From: Glebionis coronaria
Lineage: Eukaryota; Streptophyta; Magnoliopsida; Asterales; Asteraceae
Reading direction: 5' to 3'
DNA: 64,000 bases
Assembly: GCA_025667525.1 (NCBI GenBank)
Contig: JANFOE010000576.1
Location: 620,001-684,000, forward strand
Both the position numbers and the translations under genes were made by a program. Each line of letters begins with the position of its first letter. The first letter of the stretch is position 1. The notes under the pieces are model-generated. The model searched no databases and was not told the DNA's origin. It was given only the letters and a program-made list of their open reading frames with translations. Of this stretch, positions 1-10,340 are shown one piece after another.

Positions 1-2811
1 CTTTTCGTCTTCCAAAAGTGAAGACGAAATAATAATTGGGAGACTAGAATTACCATCTAAGAATGCATACTCGAGATGTGCTGGCAATTGCTTAAGTTCC
101 AAATCCTTCGGAGGATCCTCAATAGAAGTCTTGATCCTCTCCCCGTCGTTAACCACCAACTCCTTCACTTCATCCGAGCTTCCCTCTTCATTCGCCTCTT
201 CTTTAACAATGGAATTCAGCCTTTCCATTTCCGCCTCTGCTTCCAAAATGCCTTCCCAATCAAGGTCATAAGCTGCTTCATCTAGAACATCTATTCTAAA
301 ACAAGATTCATCTGTAGAATATGAATGTTTCATTGCTTGCTTCAAAGAAAATGTTGCCCTTTCATTACCCAAACCCAAAGAAATTTCGGTATCCCGAACC
401 CGTATGATAGCATCCGCGGTGTTTAAAAATGGTCTACCCAAAATGAGAGGAACTTTTTCATCCTCCTCCATTTCAAGAATAACAAAATCCACGGGATATA
501 AAAATTCTCCGACCCGTATGAGCATATTTTCGGCAATACCCAATGGATATTGATAAGATCGATCGGCCAATCTTATACTCATACGTGTTGGGGTTAAAAC
601 ACTTGAAGACAATTTAGTGTAAATAGAGTAGGGCATTAAGTTAATGCTTGCCCCTAAATCCGCTAATGCACTAAAAGTAAGTTTATCATTAAAAGTACAA
701 GTTAAGAGAAAACTTCCGGGATCTTCAAGTTTCGGTGGAATAGATCTCTTCACAATTGCTGAACATTCGGCATTTAAGAACGCGGTGGTTTTCTCCATGT
801 AATCACCTTTCCCACTCACAAGTTCCTTCATGAACTTTGCATAATTTGGCATACCCGCAATAAGATCAACTAAAGGAACATTAATCTTAACAGTCTTCAT
901 TAACTCGATGAATTTCCCGTATTGTTCCTTTTTCTTTTCTTTTCGAAGTCTATGCGGATATGGGATATGTGGCTTATATGGCCCTTTTTGTTCGATTTCC
1001 GGCTCTTTTCCTTTATTATCACCCTTTGGTTCCTTCCCAGGTCTCGACTCCATTTCTATCTCTTCCTCGTCGTCCGAATCACTATCTATGGGTTCCTGGC
1101 TCATTTTGAAATCTCGGACCACCAGTTGCGGCGCAACTCCATCCTCTTGCGGCGCAAGTGGTTGGTCATTGACAATTGGGTTTCCTTCGGATGACGAGTT
1201 GCGGCGCAAGTCCCTACTATTGCGGCGCAACTTGTCTGTTTCAGCTGTTTTTCCTGTTTTGTCTTTATTTAGCACCAATTCTCGGTTCCCCCCATACTTA
1301 GGTCCAGACCTAGTCTCCACAACGTTCACATGCTCATCACGATTATTTGGTGTTACATACTTCGACCCTTGGTTCGATGATCCTCCGGTGTTGTTTTGAT
1401 TTTGCCTCGGATTTGGTTGGGTTGAACTTGGCATTTGACCCGTTGGTCGGTTCGAGAACTTTTCACTTAATCTTTCAAATTTTCGCTCCAAGTCTTGCAT
1501 GTTAGCTTGGGTGTTCCGTTGGTTTTGCTCCCATTTTGCGGTGAATCCTTTCATGGAGTTAGCCATCATATCATTAGCTGCCTTTTGGGAGTAGACAAAA
1601 TCTTTCATCATTTCCTCAAAATTCTGTTCGGTATGCTCCTCCTTTTGTTTCGATTGGTTGGGTTGAAATCTCGCTTCATTTCTGTTTCCCTGATTCTTAT
1701 TTCCATACCCACTATTTCCCCGGTTTTGATACCCATAGTTGGCATAGTTAGCCTCCTCAGATTTCGGCTCACAATCATCCGTGTAATGAGGTCCCCCGCA
1801 TTTCCCGCAACCGTTTTTCACTAAGTGTACATCTTTCTCCAAACGATCCATTCGGCTTTTCATTTCCTTACCCAAGGCTTTAATCTCGTTCACCACTTCT
1901 TTGTTGCTACCACTACTACCTCCTTCTTCAACTTGGTTTACCGTTCCTCTGGTTCTCCTATTCCTATTAATCCGATCCCTAGCAATATGAGCTTGAACTT
2001 GATCTTCCATCATTCGGTGAGCCTCGTTTGGTGACTTGTATAAGAAACTGCCACCACCCGCCAAATCCAAGTCGTGTTGAGAACGAGTATCCAAACTGTA
2101 GTAGAAGATATCAATAACTTCATCTTTATCTAACTCGTGCCCATGGCAGTTCCTTAACAATTCCTTAAGCCTAATCCAAGCACTTGTTATGGACTCGTTG
2201 TCCCATTGTTGAAAAGAACGGATTTGATTCAATAGCTTCCTGCGCAAAATAGGTGGAAAAAATCTTGTTACAAAAAGCTCCCTCATTTCTTCCCAAGTTC
2301 TAATCGTACCCGGCTCTAATTCATTAAACCATGTTTTCGCCTCTCCCGTGAGAGACAATGGAAACAAACTTAGCATAACGCTTTCCTCTTGACCCTCTCC
2401 ATATCGAAACATTCTACATGTCTCTATGAAACTCGCCACATGCTTGTGTGGGTCGGACTTGAAATGTCCGTCAAAAGTGCTATCTTGAATCATCTTTAAG
2501 TGATGACCTTTAACGGAAAATTCATCCCCCAAAACTGGTGCCACAATAGCCGACCCATTCGTCTGTGGTACTATCCTATTCCTATCGATCATCGGTATGT
2601 CAAAAGGATTGGGTGGATTGTTCCTTGGTCCAGCATCATCATCATCGTGGTCTGACATTTCTTCTTCAAAAACTGATTCAACTTTATCCTCGGAGGATAT
2701 GCTTTCACTATAAACTACCGAAGCGACTGCTCCTAAACCCCGATTCCTCAAAAGTTTTTCCGGATCCGACAAAGGACTTTGCAATTGTTTCCCTTGGGAT
2801 CTCGTGTACAT
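1..2811 (-). CDS. G1 gag-protease polyprotein, 3' end beyond window
   Basis: One frame runs without a stop from ATG at 2811 to the window edge (937 codons). Residues about 110-210 form a Retrotrans_gag-type core with tryptophan-rich segments. A zinc knuckle of form C-X2-C-X3-H-X4-C (CGKCGGPHYTDDC) is near residues 335-348. A retropepsin-type aspartic protease follows, with ALADLGASINLMP near residue 715 and VPLILGRPF near residue 788. The last visible part (LPAHLEYAFLDG) is the linker that normally precedes RT in Tat/Athila elements, so pol probably follows in frame. The start was chosen because it is the ATG nearest the PBS, about 70 bp downstream. Between the knuckle and the protease the protein has an unusual repeated LRRNS-type stretch, encoded by the TTGCGCCGCAA repeats. 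No break is seen, so this is the best-preserved coding region in the window. Confidence 0.85.
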   Translation of the reverse strand, partial: MYTRSQGKQLQSPLSDPEKLLRNRGLGAVASVVYSESISSEDKVESVFEEEMSDHDDDDAGPRNNPPNPFDIPMIDRNRIVPQTNGSAIVAPVLGDEFSVKGHHLKMIQDSTFDGHFKSDPHKHVASFIETCRMFRYGEGQEESVMLSLFPLSLTGEAKTWFNELEPGTIRTWEEMRELFVTRFFPPILRRKLLNQIRSFQQWDNESITSAWIRLKELLRNCHGHELDKDEVIDIFYYSLDTRSQHDLDLAGGGSFLYKSPNEAHRMMEDQVQAHIARDRINRNRRTRGTVNQVEEGGSSGSNKEVVNEIKALGKEMKSRMDRLEKDVHLVKNGCGKCGGPHYTDDCEPKSEEANYANYGYQNRGNSGYGNKNQGNRNEARFQPNQSKQKEEHTEQNFEEMMKDFVYSQKAANDMMANSMKGFTAKWEQNQRNTQANMQDLERKFERLSEKFSNRPTGQMPSSTQPNPRQNQNNTGGSSNQGSKYVTPNNRDEHVNVVETRSGPKYGGNRELVLNKDKTGKTAETDKLRRNSRDLRRNSSSEGNPIVNDQPLAPQEDGVAPQLVVRDFKMSQEPIDSDSDDEEEIEMESRPGKEPKGDNKGKEPEIEQKGPYKPHIPYPHRLRKEKKKEQYGKFIELMKTVKINVPLVDLIAGMPNYAKFMKELVSGKGDYMEKTTAFLNAECSAIVKRSIPPKLEDPGSFLLTCTFNDKLTFSALADLGASINLMPYSIYTKLSSSVLTPTRMSIRLADRSYQYPLGIAENMLIRVGEFLYPVDFVILEMEEDEKVPLILGRPFLNTADAIIRVRDTEISLGLGNERATFSLKQAMKHSYSTDESCFRIDVLDEAAYDLDWEGILEAEAEMERLNSIVKEEANEEGSSDEVKELVVNDGERIKTSIEDPPKDLELKQLPAHLEYAFLDGNSSLPIIISSSLLEDEK
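1126..1230. repeat. Paired TTGCGGCGCAA palindromes in G1 gag
   Basis: Four exact copies of the 11-bp near-palindrome start at 1126, 1147, 1199 and 1220. Within each pair the step is exactly 21 bp. They lie inside the open gag frame and encode LRRN-like peptides. Confidence 0.9.
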
Positions 2812-2881
2812 ACACAATCAATAATCCTGAAAATCACAACACAAACAACAATACCCGTGAAAAATATTCAACTAAATCAAG

Positions 2882-2899
2882 TCCCCGGCAGCGGCGCCA
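2882..2899 (-). promoter_or_regulatory. G1 primer-binding site (tRNA-Asp type)
   Basis: On the minus strand this reads TGGCGCCGCTGCCGGGGA. The complement of the 3' end of plant tRNA-Asp is TGGCGCCGTTGCCGGGGA, so there is one mismatch. It lies 6 bp inside the LTR end at 2906. Confidence 0.85.
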
Positions 2900-3227
2900 A
2901 AAACTTGATGCGTGCAATCTAGTTTTTCCCAAAATTAACCTTTACTAGATTATAACACGGGCAGTGTACCCTTGTCAATTGTAAAATAGTATTAGCAAAT
3001 ATCGGGTTCGAACACAGGGACTATTTATAGTTGAAATATTAGTTAGTAAAAATGCGTAACGAGTAACAAATTGGTTTTAGTCTTAGTGAAGACTTGCTTA
3101 TAAAAACAGTGAAAATATTCAAGATTTCAAATATGGATAAAAGATACGCTTGCTTGGACCGTGAATGACTATGAGTTATTCCTTAGGTATGAAAATATCG
3201 ATAAACTTCTAATGTAAAATCCTAAGT

Positions 3228-3539
3228 TCCTTTCGAATACCGGATTTCTCCAATTACCTAACCATGCAACGATTCCTTTCGAATACCGTTAACACCTCAA
3301 GTAATAGTGCATAAAGTTTCAAGCTGATAAGTGAGAATTAATTTATAAGCTTCCTTTCGAATAGCTTACTAACTCCTAAACCGATTTCTCTTAATTTAGT
3401 AGCTAGCGTTTGTGTGAATATCTACTTATGAAAATTGTTGTTAATGACTCCTTTCGAATATCATTCACTTATAATCAACTAAAGACAGGCCGATTAATTC
3501 GTTCCTATTTTAGTAAAAATTACGGATTCCTTTCGAATA
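3228..3539. repeat. Dispersed TCCTTTCGAATA motif in G1 LTR
   Basis: Five exact copies of the 12-mer start at 3228, 3274, 3352, 3449 and 3528, in about 310 bp of non-coding R-U5. Spacing is irregular (46-97 bp). Confidence 0.85.
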
Positions 3540-4000
3540 CCCGTTTTTAGATTACCAAACAAGAGTATAAACAATTTTGACAAGATAATTAAGTTATTAA
3601 CCCAAACGGATCCCCAATTAATCTCAACAAATCAATCGAATTTCCAACCCAAAATCTAACACATAAACATCACATAATCCAAGCAAACGTATAAAGAAAT
3701 TAGCTACTCATGATTGTAACAAAAACAATTGAATATGTAAAAGACATACTTTAATCTTGCTATTAAAATGATAGAAGATGAATACCAAATTGAGAAAGAG
3801 GTTCCAATGATCTTCAAAGTAACAAAGTAAAAACTTGAAGTAACAATTGTTCAATAGAAACTTATGATGATAATGAAAATGATGCTAAAGCTTGATGATG
3901 ATGATTCTCGAATTATATCTTCAAGAATGGATGTGTGTAATATGGATGTTGAGTGTATGATGATATGAATGGATCCTCCATCTTGTGTGGATGTTGTGTT

Positions 4001-4010
4001 CCTTAAATAC
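4001..4010 (-). promoter_or_regulatory. G1 LTR TATA-like box
   Basis: The minus strand reads GTATTTAAGG in otherwise non-coding LTR sequence, where a retrotransposon promoter is expected. There is no transcript evidence. Confidence 0.4.
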
Positions 4011-4124
4011 TCCTCCTGGGACATCAAAAAACGTCTAGCAATAATGTCCCATGATGTCCACTAACTCTTTAGCTTCCCCCTTAATGAGGAATAAAAACAG
4101 AGTTTGTAACTGCAAAAAGACCAG

Positions 4125-4227
4125 TTGCGCCGCAACTGAATGGTCTTGCGCCGCAACTCTTGTTCCGCAAGTGCCAAGTCCTGTAGCTTCTTTAGTTGCG
4201 CCGCAACTCTTGAGTCTTGCGCCGCAA
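4125..4227. repeat. Paired TTGCGCCGCAA palindromes in G1 LTR
   Basis: Four exact copies start at 4125, 4146, 4196 and 4217, again two pairs with 21-bp steps. A degenerate copy (TTGTTCCGCAAG) lies at about 4160. The central base is inverted relative to the gag copies. This part is non-coding LTR. Confidence 0.9.
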
Positions 4228-4439
4228 CTCGGCTTCCGAGGCTGGTACTGATTTCCCTGATTTGTTTTGCTTAGCCCCTTTTGGTCCCAAATCTTTACAG
4301 CAACATGAGCAGATTTGATGAGCCTTTACCAAGTAGCTGCTCGCTCTTGGGCTAGCCAGTCTTTCTGGTGGAATAAGCATCACCCTGGGAGACTAGAACC
4401 CAGCCCAACTCTTAGAACGTGAATCAATGGTGAGTGGGG

Positions 4440-4795
4440 GTACCCTGATGATTTTAGGCAAACCATCACAGCCGTCAACGGATTTGATATGTCTTTACCA
4501 GAAGCCGTACCCTTCTGGACTCGCCAATTCTTAGCAATGAAGCATCGGTGAATTGAACACCCTATAGCTTTAAGCAAGCTATTACAGCTATCAACGGATT
4601 TGATAAAATCTTTACCAAGAGCCGTACCCCCTTGGATTAGCCACTTTTCAGTCTAGGACCATGGCAAGTGAAAACCATCCAGTTTTGGGTAACCTGGCAA
4701 CCATCAACGGATTTGATGTGTCACACCAAGAGCCGTACCCTCAAGGTGAATCAACTCTTTCTTGTCGGTAAGACATGGTGAGTTGAGAACCTACA
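4440..4795. repeat. About 115-bp tandem repeat in G1 U3
   Basis: Three diverged units share TCAACGGATTTGAT followed by a CCAGAAGCCGTACCC-like block. The TCAACGG anchors are at 4475, 4591 and 4704 (steps 116 and 113). A fourth, more diverged unit lies near 4290-4370. Such U3 subrepeats often act as enhancer modules in LTR elements; that role is inference here. Confidence 0.75.
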
Positions 4796-5015
4796 AAACA
4801 CACTTTACACAAAATATAAGCAATATGGGGTCTATCCATTACGTTTAGGACACAAAACATAACAAATATCGCTATGAAAAACTCGTATAAATGAGCGATA
4901 TCACAAAGTCCTCCAGCTTTTCATACTTTTGGAGAACTTCCAGCTATCAAGGAGACGAAAAGCTCTGTGAAGTAAAAGAAAAAAGGGGTCGCCGATTGCT
5001 ACTAAGAACCTAACA

Positions 5016-7167
5016 GAACTTTGTGTTTTTGAGGTTTTAAAAAGGGGTTTTAATTTTCAGAAATCCAAGGTCCAAGAAAGTGAAAGTGGACGTGGATCCT
5101 TGGATATCTGAAATTTATACTTGTTTTCTTAATCATATTCATTGGTTAAAAGGTCACTGTTTTGTGAAAAGGTTTTAAAAGATTTCAAAAATCAGATTAT
5201 TGTGGTATTTGCTTGTTTCCATTTTGTTCTTAGCAGGATCCATTGAAGCTTGTTGTTGTCCAAGTGTACTGCACAGGCCCGTGCCTGTTTGGAGGTGGTT
5301 AAGCAACCACTGAGGGACCTGGATGTAGGTCACTCTAGGTAAATCTCTTTTTTCATTTTTAGTTTTAAAAATTTGGTGTTTAAGTGATTTTGCATGAAAG
5401 TTGTTTGTTAGCTTGTTGAGTGGTTTGATTTGAGTTAATAGGATTGTTATGCATGTTTAAAGCTATTGTAATCAGTTTGGTGGATTTGTGATTGAAATTG
5501 GTTTGATAAAATTGATTTTCAGTTTTTTAAAGGGTGTTTGGATAAGGGTTTAAGTAGGGGTTATTGACTTCATACTTGGCTTGAATCTTGTTTAGAAGCA
5601 CTCTTTAGGGTGTTAGGTTGTATGTTATGTTGGTTTTCTGTTTGGTGAAGTTTAAAACTAAGTTGCATGTTAAATATTGGTAAGTAGCTTCTAAAAACAG
5701 TAAACACCCTTGGTGACTGATTTCTGTTGATTAAGTTCATTTAATCCTTAAATCTGCTAGGGTTTGGTGTCAACTAGGGTTTTAGATAGGTTGCATGCTA
5801 TATTGTGAACTTATATGCAAGTTACTGAGCTTTGAATTTCACTTTTGTGCCTAGAAAACCAGCATACTATTCATCAGATACCCCTAAGGCTTAATCAGTA
5901 ACTTTAAGGGAGATTTGTGCTTGATTTTATGTTGTGACTTGGTGTTTTTTTGTGTTTACTCAGACTCCCCACAACCCAATTGGTGTGGGGGTGCCTTGTT
6001 GTCCAAAGAAAACCAGTCCAAAGAACTTTCCTAAGCTCATCAGTCAACAGACCAAAAATTAACAATAGCAGTGGGAACATCATTCCCCCTGCTTGTGCAT
6101 TTGTTTCCCCTGCTAAGCAAAAAGACAAACCAAACAAGTGTCACTTTCAGAAAACATAGAATTTTTGTCTTTTGTGGGCTAAATTGTGAATTAGGGTCTG
6201 AAACTTGTTTCATTATTTTTATAATTTTATTTTTGATTTTTCTGATTAATTAGATTTTTTATTACTGTTCATTTGGTATTTTTTAGGATTTATAGCTATT
6301 TTAATTAACTTTTTAATTACTGTTTTTGGCATTTAGTGCCAAAAATTGTTATTTTTCAGTTTAAACATTTTTCCTAGACTTGGAATATTATTTTAAGTTT
6401 TTTAGTTAAAAAATATTTTACTGTTCATCTTTTTATTATTTTTTAGAATTAATTTAAGTTAATTAGGGTTTTAATTTAAACTGTTTTTGTCTTTTAGTGG
6501 TAAATTTAATATTTTTCAAACTTTTTCATTTTTCTTTTGTTTATTAGAGTAATTTAGGATTTTTAAAATTGGTAGATTATTTTTGGCATTATTTTATTAT
6601 TTTTTATAATTATTTTAGTTTTAAAATAGTTTTTAGTAATTTAAAAATAGAAAATTAGTTTTTAAAAATTAGGAAAAATACTTTTTAGTCTTTAGATAAT
6701 ATAAGCAAGTTATTTGTTCAATAAAATCATATTTTGGACATTTTGATTAATTATATTTAATTTTAGGGCTTTAATTAGCATTTAAAATTGAATATTTAAT
6801 TAATAAAAGGTTTTAAAATATTTTTATTGGATTTTTAGTCTTATTTGTATTATTTTAGACTACTTTTAGCTTTTAATTAATTTTTAGGTTTTAAATTTTT
6901 TAATTTTGTAGTTTTGTACGGTTTTACGTGAACGCCTTTTCGTCTTATCTCGATCCGTTTTCGTAACCGTCATTTCTTTCCCATTTCTATTTTCTTTCTT
7001 TTCTTCTCAATAAAATCACAAACATTAATCAATCCATCACACAACACACGTGCCTCCTCGAGAACGAACTCACTTAGGGTCATTTACACACGGTTTTCCT
7101 AAATCGTCGTGCATACTTGCCCTATTTATTGCTCTTTTCCTAAAGGGTAGTAAAAACATTACAATCA
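5016..7167 (+). repeat. G2 5' LTR remnant
   Basis: This stretch is nearly identical to about 14439-16574 of the 3' LTR, with a few substitutions and a small indel near 6225-6250 versus 15655. It ends ..ACAATCA directly before the PBS. The 5' approximately 1.3 kb, including the TG start and the TATA box, is absent because G1 inserted here. Confidence 0.9.
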
Positions 7168-7170
7168 TTT

Positions 7171-7188
7171 TGGCTCCGCTGCCGGGGA
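7171..7188 (+). promoter_or_regulatory. G2 primer-binding site
   Basis: TGGCTCCGCTGCCGGGGA matches 16 of 18 positions of the complement of the tRNA-Asp 3' end. It lies 3 bp after the LTR end at 7167. Confidence 0.8.
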
Positions 7189-7916
7189 GGCGTGTTGTGT
7201 TTTGGTTGAACAATTTTTGTTTTTTTATATAGCCATAATTAGTATTTGTATTAGTAGCACTCTACTAATACGTATTATCTTTTTTCGGTTTTTGTGTGAA
7301 TACTATTACTATATTGTATACGTAGAACAATAAATTCACAAGTAATCCAAATACATGAGAAATCACAACCTTGACTTGGGAGGTCATTACCCAATCATTG
7401 TATTCGAATCTCAAACCAAAGAAAAAAAGTCAAAAATAGATAAATACTTTCGTGAAGCTTAATCTTGAAAATACAAACTATAAGGTGGGTATAAGGTGGT
7501 TGTATTTCACGACCTAAAGGAAAAAGGCTCTTAAGTGCTTCGCGCCGCCTCGTTTCCTCCGCTTGCTTGTGAGTATTTGATTTTGAGAGCTAATCGAGGG
7601 TTTTGCCGCCCAAAGTATTATTACATATCATATATATTTTCTTGGTTTCATTGATTAAACCCTCTTGAACGATTTGGTGTTCCACCATCGTTCTAAAGTC
7701 ATCGAAGGCGTTCACTTCACGTGATCATTTTCATTCCTTGAGGCTTCTTTAATCGAGAGATTTGATTAAGGAGGAGATTTGTAGATTTTTGTCTACTTAA
7801 TACATTCACCAATTTCCAAAAAAGTTAATACCATCAAAAACCACAAAAAAATATTGAAAAGTTAAAAACACCAAAAAGAATCTTCTTTGCTCGTCTCCTC
7901 GTTGTACGTGACGTTT
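7189..7916 (+). other. G2 untranslated leader
   Basis: About 730 bp between PBS and gag start. I see no conserved coding frame. Packaging or dimerisation signals would be expected here, but none is recognisable by eye. Confidence 0.5.
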
Positions 7917-9819
7917 ATGCTCACTCGTAATCAAGCAAAACGTGCACGTAGACGAAAGAACAAAACTCCCACTCCAACTCATTCTAGTGAGGAGTCTCCT
8001 ATTGACGAACCCATTGTACGAGAAGCACCAACCATGGCGAATCGAACTATGATGGAGTTACTTCAAGCACCCACCGAGGGTTATGGAGAAGCTATTGTGA
8101 TTCCCGCTATCCTTGCGGAGAATTTTGAGGTGAAAACGGGTTTGTTGTCGATGATCCAAAACAACAAATTCCGTGGTGATGAGAAGGACAATCCCCACAA
8201 CCATATCCGCCAATTTAATCGTCTTACCGCCACTTGCAAATTCAAGGATGTCTCGAATGACTCGATTAAGATGATGCTTTTTCCGTATTCCTTAGCGGGG
8301 CCCGCTAAAATTTGGTTAGAGAAAGAGCCACCCAATTCTATATTGACGTGGAAGGATCTCGTTTCAAAATTCGTGAACCAATTTTTTCCGCCCTCTAAGA
8401 CTACGCATTTGAAAAATGAGATTTCTAAATTTTCACAAGAATCAAATGAAAGTTTTTCTACGGCTTGGAATAGGTTTAAGGAGATGTTACATGAATGTCC
8501 TCATCACGGTTTTTCCGATTTACACCAAATTGACACGTTTTACAATGGGCTTAATGATCATGAAAGAGATTATTTAAATGCCGCCGCGGGTGGTAATTTT
8601 TTATGTAAAACGGTTGAAGAAGCTTTGGTCATAATTGAGAATAGGTCTAAGGTTTATAGCCCTCGTAACACACCGAGTGTTGCCAAATTGGGCTCATCAT
8701 CGTCTCGTAGCATTAATGCTTTACATGATGAAGCAAATGAAGAAAACCGATTTTTTGATAGATTTGCCTAGCCTTATGTCCCCATTGGAAAGCTCAAGAA
8801 GCTTCAAATTCCGCTTCGGTTAAAGCGGTTTCTAAGAGTAGTTTGTCGTGTGGTGGAGCTCATGATCTTTCCGAGTGCATTACCGCGGATGGTAAACACT
8901 TCGAGTGCTTATGTAGCCACGGGAAACTTATAACCAAAACGGCCAAGGTTCCCGCCAAAATCAAGCTCCACCAAATCAAAATGCTAATAATTATCGAAAC
9001 AACAACCAAGGGTGGAAATTATCAAGGAAAATCAACGGAATTACAACAAGGGTAATTATCAAAGTGGAAATGGGCAAATTTCAAATCAAAACCAAAACCG
9101 TGATTTTCAAACTTCAACTCAAGGTTTTCAAAATGATAACACCAAAAATCTTCAAGGAGAGTTTTTGAATTATGCTAAGGAAAACGATGCTAAGTTTGAT
9201 AATATGCAACGTGAAATGGTTAGCTTAAGATCCGAGTTGAAAAACGAGCTTAAAAACGAACTTGCTAATGAACTTAAAAACTCATGCTAATAAAATGGAA
9301 GGAAATGTTCAAAAGACTCCAACAAAAATCAACAAAAAATAGAGCAAGGGTCAACATGAGATTAAGCAAGAATTGTTAAAAGCGGATGCTAGGCAATCTA
9401 AGTTTGAAGATCGAATGGGAAAAAATGTTTTGAAGCTATCATGTGTAAGCCCTCTTCTTCGGGTGGTCTTCCTAGTGATACCATCGTGAACCCGAAAGGA
9501 GGAATTGAAGGTTATTACTACTCGTAGTGGTAAAACTTTCAAAGAACCCATTTCTCGTCCAAGTACTTCTATGGAGAAGGAAAAAGAGAAAGAACCCGAG
9601 GTGGTGGTTGAAAAGGAGCAAATTACAAGCCCACGAAGTTACCGCTCATACCCACACCTACGGTTGAACCTATTACCAATCATGGAACCCGAGATTCCAA
9701 GGCCGATGCCTATGCCCCAACCCACACCACCTTTACCCTACCCTTCAAGACGAGACAAGGAAAAGGCACAAGAACGAAATAATTATCAAATTGAACTTTT
9801 TTATGAAAATGTTTCGTGA
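7917..9819 (+). pseudogene. G2 gag, broken by frameshifts and stops
   Basis: The frame opens at ATG 7917 (MLTRNQAKRARRR, basic N-terminus) and stays open to a stop at 8769-8771. It contains the Retrotrans_gag core (IWLEKEPPNSILTWKDLV, then FYNGLNDHERDYLNAAAGG, a signature of Athila-like Gag). An upstream in-frame ATG at 7887 is possible but lacks the typical Gag start. After 8771 the Gag reading continues in other frames: a knuckle-like SCGGAHDLSEC near 8846, a Q/N-rich part at 9012-9290, and a proline-rich linker with TTRSGKTF at 9505-9819. At least three frame changes or stops are needed, so it cannot make a full Gag. Confidence 0.8.
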
Positions 9820-9851
9820 CTTGCATTTTAATATAAGTTTTTGTCGACGCC

Positions 9852-10340
9852 TTGGTCATGATGCCTCGATTTGCCGCGAACTTCAAAAGTATGTTGAATA
9901 ACAAAAGAGAAATTGCAAAAAATCGTCTAGTTGTTCATCGGTTTTTTCTAAGCCGCATACCTCAAAAAGTCGGTGATCTCGGCAAGTTTTTAATCCCATG
10001 TGCTATACAAGACATGGAAGAATGCTACGCCTTGGCCGATCTTGGTGCTAGTATTAATTTGATGCCTCTTGAGATTTTTAAATCGCTCAATCTTCCCAAT
10101 CTCACTCCTTCAAGAATGTCAATCGAGATGGCCCGATCATTCTACGATTCTAGCTTGTGGGAGTAGCCGAGGACGTCTTCGTGAAAGTTGGAAAGTTTCT
10201 ACTATCCTGTAGACTTTATTGTTGTTGACATTCCCATCGATCCTAAAGTTCCGCTAATTTTAGGTCAATCATTTTTGGATACCTCGAGAGCACTTATCGA
10301 TGTGCATGCAAGGAAAAATCACTCTTCGTTTCAATGAGGA
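9852..10340 (+). pseudogene. G2 aspartic protease remnant
   Basis: ADLGASINLMP at about 10034-10066 is the retropepsin active-site segment. A stop at 10164-10166 and a frame change follow, then the second half of the fold (PVDFIVVD, VPLILGQSFLDTS) at about 10200-10290. The usual LILGRPF flap-side motif reads LILGQSF. Compared with the protease of G3 (29100-29360) the order is the same. RT does not follow. Confidence 0.75.

Larger units (their letters stand above)
1..5015 (-). mobile_element. G1: Ty3/gypsy LTR retrotransposon, partial (cut by window edge)
   Basis: On the minus strand this reads 5' LTR (5015-2906), primer-binding site (2899-2882), then a long gag-protease frame running off the window at position 1. 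LTR ends are TGTTAG and GCATCA on the element's strand. The PBS matches the 3' end of tRNA-Asp, as in Athila/Tat-type plant gypsy elements. G1 sits inside the 5' LTR of G2: sequence matching the 3' LTR of G2 resumes at about 5016. RT, integrase and the 3' LTR would lie left of the window. The outer LTR boundary at 5015 is inferred from the TG..CA ends and from where G2 homology starts; the second LTR needed to confirm it is not visible. Confidence 0.8.
2906..5015 (-). repeat. G1 5' LTR
   Basis: About 2.1 kb, starting TGTTAG and ending GCATCA on the element's strand, directly before the PBS. A TATA-like GTATTTAAGG at 4010-4001 divides a U3 of about 1 kb from R-U5. The U3 holds an approximately 115-bp tandem repeat and paired TTGCGCCGCAA palindromes. 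The R-U5 holds five copies of a TTCGAATA motif. The right boundary is inferred. Confidence 0.75.

Noticed and set aside
1126..1230. CRISPR-like array from regularly spaced TTGCG palindromes
   Set aside because: Plant retrotransposon context, 11-bp repeats and coding overlap do not fit CRISPR.
4063..4383. Short frames on both strands in the G1 LTR as possible genes
   Set aside because: They coincide with repeated palindromes and lie in LTR sequence; no conserved protein signature.
5904..6253. Overlapping frames in the G2 5' LTR that recur in the 3' LTR (15319-15716) as a conserved gene
   Set aside because: Conservation is explained by LTR duplication. Frames exist on both strands and no family is recognised.
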